Under the pieces are notes generated by a model that saw only the letters and a program-made list of their open reading frames with translations, did not search any database and was not told the origin of the DNA. DNA of 64,000 bases from Algoriphagus pacificus. Its GTDB lineage: Bacteria > Bacteroidota > Bacteroidia > Cytophagales > Cyclobacteriaceae. This document shows positions 60,416 through 64,000 of this stretch, in pieces; position 1 is the first letter of the stretch, and each line of letters starts with the position of its first letter. The stretch covers positions 496,001-560,000 of the forward strand of contig NZ_JAFKCU010000002.1 in assembly GCF_017254845.1 (NCBI RefSeq). The letters run 5' to 3'. The translations under genes were made by a program, and so were the position numbers.

Positions 60416-62125
60416 TCAGAGCTTCGGAACCTGTGCCTTGATCGCTTCTTTTGCCAAAGTGATCCGTCTCAATCTTCCTTCATCTTCGGCAGGAATCAAG
60501 TCCTTAATTGAATCCATGGCATTTGCATAGTAATCTGCCCAAGTGTCAAGAATTTTCTGTTCTTCCTCCTTTGACCCACCTTCCGCAATTGCTTTTTTAC
60601 TAAGCTCAACTTCAGTCAGTAATCTTATTTTGGCTTTTGCAGCTATCATCAGCATCAGTTGATCAACTGTTTTCTCATCAGCATTTAAAAGAGTGTAGGC
60701 TGAAACCAAAGCCGCGGTTCCAACATTGACCATGGTTTTTTGAGAAACATTATCCAATCGATCGTTATCCGTGTGATAAAACTGATCAGTAAAATGCCAA
60801 AGCAACAATCCGGGAATATCTGCCTGAAGGAAAGGCGTATGATCTGATCCTCCTTCAAATGGATTGGTTTTGACTACCCAGTCTGCATATTCTCCTTGGG
60901 ACTCAAAATTGGTCAGGATAAAATCATTCAAGTAATGCGGTTTCATATCTTCAACAGATAGTGGTCGACCGCCCCACTCACTGTGCTTGTCTTCACCGCG
61001 AGTCCAAATAGCACTTGGATCAGGCATTTTTTCGATTAGAAAGGTTCCTCCTGTCACATCCGTATTTTCCCCCACCATATCCAATGAAATCCCCCAGTTG
61101 ATTTCAGGTTCGCGCTTCTCTTTTTCTTGGATGTACCTTCTCGTTGAAATGATCTCATCTCCCCAGAGAAAAGTCAAGGTTCGCTTCAGGTCTAGCTTTC
61201 CTTGCTGCATTAAATCCGCAGTAATTTTTGCCATTTCCAATTGTGTTCCAACCCCGGTAGCATTGTCATTTGCGCCAGGTTCTTGGATATGCGCAGAGAA
61301 AACCAAGCTTTCCAAAGGCAGTTGAGAACCTTTGACGTTTGCAACGACTGTTAGCTCCTCTGATTCATAAATCTTGGTTTCGATTTCCACATGGACTGAT
61401 ACTGGACCTTTTTCCAATGCTTCCTTCAGTTTTTCTTTGGCTTCGAAAGACATCGCAATCGCCCAAGCTGGGTTGTTCTCATCGTATCTCAATCCACGAA
61501 ACTGAATGGAAGTGGTGTTTTTCTCAGGCAGTAAATAGCTGGGCATATCATAAGTCAGAATACCCAAAGCTCCTTTTTCAGCGACCGAAGATTGCAATGT
61601 CCTGTAGCTGACCTGGTCTGAAAAAAGTATTTTTCCTGATACATCTAGCGTCTCTAGCGCTTCTTTATTTTCTATGTACAAAACCTCAGCTGTAATTCCA
61701 CCAGCAGGCGTGGAGGAGGAATATTGATAAATCATATTCCTATTGGTTTCCGAACTTAAGAGAAAACCTTCGCTTCCCTCAATTTTTAAAGTGGAAGAAA
61801 CAGGTTCCCAAGTTGGGCGGTTCATGTCGCGTCGCTCGATTCTATAGACAAATCGGTCATTGTCCTTTGCATTTTCTTCAAGCACATAGCCTGCTGATTC
61901 CAGTTCTTCAGCGATTTTAAAAACGGCTTTATTGAAGCCAGTATTCCCTGCAATTCTCCAATATTGCTCTACTAGAGCGACTGTTTCATAGGCTAAATCT
62001 CCCTTGAATTCAGGTCTTACTATTTCGAAATAAGGGTCTGTAACTTTTTGAAGGGGAGCATTTTGGGCAAATGAAGTAGCGCTAATGACTAGCAAAAATA
62101 GAGGAAAGAAAACTTTGAATTTCAT
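60416..62125 (-). CDS. Secreted M28-family zinc aminopeptidase
   Basis: 569 residues with a signal peptide (about 1-20, ending SFAQ). A PA (protease-associated) domain (about 145-250) precedes the M28 core: SAHIQEPGANDNATGVGTQLE with zinc His/Asp ligands, then LWGDEIISTRRYI, where the usual catalytic Glu-Glu pair reads Asp-Glu, and FEGGSDHTPF near the end. The replacement of a Glu ligand is unusual but may be tolerated. Acts on peptides in the periplasm or outside. Confidence 0.85.
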   Translation of the reverse strand: MKFKVFFPLFLLVISATSFAQNAPLQKVTDPYFEIVRPEFKGDLAYETVALVEQYWRIAGNTGFNKAVFKIAEELESAGYVLEENAKDNDRFVYRIERRDMNRPTWEPVSSTLKIEGSEGFLLSSETNRNMIYQYSSSTPAGGITAEVLYIENKEALETLDVSGKILFSDQVSYRTLQSSVAEKGALGILTYDMPSYLLPEKNTTSIQFRGLRYDENNPAWAIAMSFEAKEKLKEALEKGPVSVHVEIETKIYESEELTVVANVKGSQLPLESLVFSAHIQEPGANDNATGVGTQLEMAKITADLMQQGKLDLKRTLTFLWGDEIISTRRYIQEKEKREPEINWGISLDMVGENTDVTGGTFLIEKMPDPSAIWTRGEDKHSEWGGRPLSVEDMKPHYLNDFILTNFESQGEYADWVVKTNPFEGGSDHTPFLQADIPGLLLWHFTDQFYHTDNDRLDNVSQKTMVNVGTAALVSAYTLLNADEKTVDQLMLMIAAKAKIRLLTEVELSKKAIAEGGSKEEEQKILDTWADYYANAMDSIKDLIPAEDEGRLRRITLAKEAIKAQVPKL

Positions 62126-62177
62126 AATGGAAATGGAGCTTCAAGTTGGTTTATTGCCGCAAGATAGACTTTTGATT

Positions 62178-62783
62178 TTATTTCTTGCCGAGTTTAAACC
62201 GGACTTTATAAGTGGCATGAAGATACCATGGCATGGCATTATTCGCACCAAATGCTGATAAGCTGACAGCGTTTCTACGGTTTGGATTTTTTGAGTTCCA
62301 CTCAGCTTCTAGTTCTAAAAATAAGCCGACTCGTTGGTATTTGTTGGTCACATAAGTGGGATAAGGCGATTCAGAACCATAGGGATAGGCATTAAATAGA
62401 AAAGTTTCTCCGCCAAGCTGTAAGGATGGACCAGCGGCAATTGCCAAATTGAATCCGGACTTGCTTTGGATGATGTCGTATTTAAAAGAAGGGGTTATAA
62501 AAATTCCAGAATATTGCTCCTTACTTTTTTGCCCCATCAACAAGGATGATTTTTCATAGTTTCCCAATGATTGATAAAATGTAAGACCGGCATTAAGTGA
62601 AGTTCTTTTGCCTAATCCAAAATTCAATTCATTTGTGAAATTGAGTCCGTATAGTAGGTTCATGCTATCATGTGATAAGCCAAACCCCACTGCGTATTGA
62701 AGCTTGGGTTTTTCCTGAGCGAAGGAAAGAAGTGGTAGCAAAGCAAGGAAAGAAATGATCAGAAGTAGTCTTTTTGTTTTCAT
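62178..62783 (-). CDS. Outer-membrane beta-barrel protein (PorT-like)
   Basis: 201 residues from ATG 62783, which begins a signal peptide (ending SFAQ); an in-frame ATG at 62837 adds 18 residues before it. The mature protein has alternating strands (YAVGFGLSHDSMNLLYGLNF, SLNAGLTFYQSLG, FNLAIAAGPSLQLGG, VGLFLELEAEW) and ends with a strand rich in basic and aromatic residues. A family name beyond small barrel cannot be given with confidence. Confidence 0.72.
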   Translation of the reverse strand: MKTKRLLLIISFLALLPLLSFAQEKPKLQYAVGFGLSHDSMNLLYGLNFTNELNFGLGKRTSLNAGLTFYQSLGNYEKSSLLMGQKSKEQYSGIFITPSFKYDIIQSKSGFNLAIAAGPSLQLGGETFLFNAYPYGSESPYPTYVTNKYQRVGLFLELEAEWNSKNPNRRNAVSLSAFGANNAMPWYLHATYKVRFKLGKK

Positions 62784-63081
62784 TGTCTCGTTTTTTAAAA
62801 ATTGATACAACGAATAACTACTAAACTTTTCTAACACTAAATTTTATTTAATTTCTTTAACTAAAAGATTGTTAAATAGTTCTTAGCGAGATTTTTGATA
62901 CCTGATCCTTGGACTGTACATGTATTAGAACTAAACTTTTTCTAAGTTTTCTGACTGGATTTTCCAATTTTTCAATCTTCCAATTTTCAAATTCTTCGAC
63001 TTCGCTCAGGCTGACCAAACATTATTCTGGAAAATTTATCAGAACATTTCCTCAATTTGCCTGACCTGCTTACCTTTGCGC

Positions 63082-64000
63082 ATGGCAGAACAAATCTTGA
63101 TCCTTGATTTCGGTTCTCAGTACACACAACTCATCGCCCGAAGAGTTAGAGAGCTGAATGTTTATTGTGAAATTCACCCGTTTAATAAAGTTCCTGAGAT
63201 TACCTCCGACATTAAAGGAGTAATTCTTTCCGGTTCTCCTTGCTCAGTAAGAGACGAAGGTTCTCCGGATCTTGATCTGGACGCTTTGAGAGGAAAATTA
63301 CCCCTTTTGGGAGTATGTTACGGTTCTCAGCTTTTAGCTCAGAAGTATGGAGGAGAGGTTCTTCCATCAGAAATCAGAGAATACGGTCGTGCGAATTTGA
63401 GCCATATCGATACACATTTCGATTTGCTTAAAGAAATGAGCCATGGATCTCAGGTTTGGATGTCGCATGGTGATACGATCAAAGAACTTCCAGATAATTT
63501 TGAAGTAATAGCTAGTACTAGTTCGGTTCGTGTAGCTGCTTTCAAAGTAAAAGAAGAAGAAACTTACGGTATTCAGTTTCACCCTGAAGTAACTCACTCC
63601 ACAGAAGGTAAAAATCTGTTGAGAAATTTCGTGGTTAATATCTGTGGATGTGCACAGGATTGGACTTCGGACGTATTCATTGATGCAACGATTGCAGATC
63701 TGAAGGCTAAAATTGGTTCCGAAAAAGTGGTTATGGGACTTTCTGGAGGTGTTGATTCATCTGTAGCTGCCACATTGATCCACCGAGCAATTGGAGATCA
63801 GTTGACTTGCGTTTTTGTGGACAATGGATTGCTTCGCAAAAATGAATTTGAAGAAGTGCTGGATTCCTACAAACACATGGGATTGAATGTGATTGGAGTT
63901 GATGCCAAAGATCGTTTTTATAAGGCTTTAGAAGGGTTGACAGATCCTGAAGCAAAAAGAAAAGCAATTGGAAGAGTCTTTATCGAAGTGTTTGATGATG
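63082..64000 (+). CDS. guaA: GMP synthase (glutamine-hydrolysing), 5' part only
   Basis: Converts XMP to GMP using glutamine. Only the first 306 codons are in the window; the gene continues past its right edge. The class I glutamine amidotransferase domain has [10 protein letters not shown], the catalytic Cys in [10 protein letters not shown] and His-Glu in QFHPEVTHS. The ATP-PP loop [16 protein letters not shown] begins the synthetase domain. The start codon ATG 63082 gives the family's usual N-terminus ([21 protein letters not shown]). Confidence 0.95.
   Translation, partial: MAEQILILDFGSQYTQLIARRVRELNVYCEIHPFNKVPEITSDIKGVILSGSPCSVRDEGSPDLDLDALRGKLPLLGVCYGSQLLAQKYGGEVLPSEIREYGRANLSHIDTHFDLLKEMSHGSQVWMSHGDTIKELPDNFEVIASTSSVRVAAFKVKEEETYGIQFHPEVTHSTEGKNLLRNFVVNICGCAQDWTSDVFIDATIADLKAKIGSEKVVMGLSGGVDSSVAATLIHRAIGDQLTCVFVDNGLLRKNEFEEVLDSYKHMGLNVIGVDAKDRFYKALEGLTDPEAKRKAIGRVFIEVFDD

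Noticed and set aside
62997-63020. CTTCGACTTCGCTCAGGCTGAC before guaA
   Set aside because: It looks like a short word common in related genomes, single copy here, with no clear structure.

Overview
The window is chromosomal DNA from a Bacteroidota bacterium, most likely order Cytophagales and close to Cyclobacteriaceae/Algoriphagus. This is inferred from gene content and not tested by a search. The pointers are families typical of that group (DUF6090, DUF4221, DUF6089, a CusA-type RND pump fused to its outer-membrane factor, many small lipoproteins and beta-barrel proteins), AT-rich spacers, and start codons that mostly lack Shine-Dalgarno sequences. No rRNA, tRNA, CRISPR array, transposase or phage gene was recognised.

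Layout. 0-7 kb: metal efflux operon (RND-OMF fusion plus adaptor), then an alkaline-phosphatase-superfamily enzyme. 7-17 kb: small metabolic and housekeeping genes (VOC proteins, methyltransferase, GH13 alpha-glucosidase, DUF1801, DUF6090, SDR, GNAT), a TMTC-like membrane/TPR protein and an OmpA lipoprotein. 17-25 kb: secreted esterase; a run of phosphodiesterase, group III truncated haemoglobin and formate/nitrite channel; DUF1080, bestrophin-like, CotH-like and DUF4221 proteins. 25-38 kb: a DNA-damage module consisting of a short DnaE-type polymerase, DinB, an S24/LexA-like regulator and Ogt. Inside it lies a 7-kb stretch with pentapeptide, creatininase, histidine kinase, lipoprotein and ferritin-like genes. 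38-51 kb: RidA, GNAT, universal stress protein, MscS, an amidohydrolase-GNAT fusion, kdsC-kdsA, three L,D-transpeptidases, and PTPS/QueD-FolE. 51-64 kb: serine dehydratase, a large cytochrome-c-like lipoprotein, two tandem DUF4221 lipoproteins, SDR, phosphotriesterase-like protein, M28 peptidase, a barrel protein and the 5' part of guaA.

Most unusual structure. The dnaE-like and dinB genes lie about 7.4 kb apart but share a 38-bp upstream block (31/38 identical), so they look co-regulated, probably by the nearby autocleavable S24 regulator. Between that block and the dnaE start codon sits an array of GAGATA/GAAATA motifs separated by small self-complementary spacers. A second large array lies at 34.4-34.6 kb and three short versions surround the S24 regulator. 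I know of no description of this repeat family. Other items: a perfect 16-bp inverted repeat built into the last codons of ogt that appears to terminate transcription in both directions, a 22-bp tandem duplication that doubles the start region of an L,D-transpeptidase, and a signal-peptide-like segment in the middle of the RND-OMF fusion.
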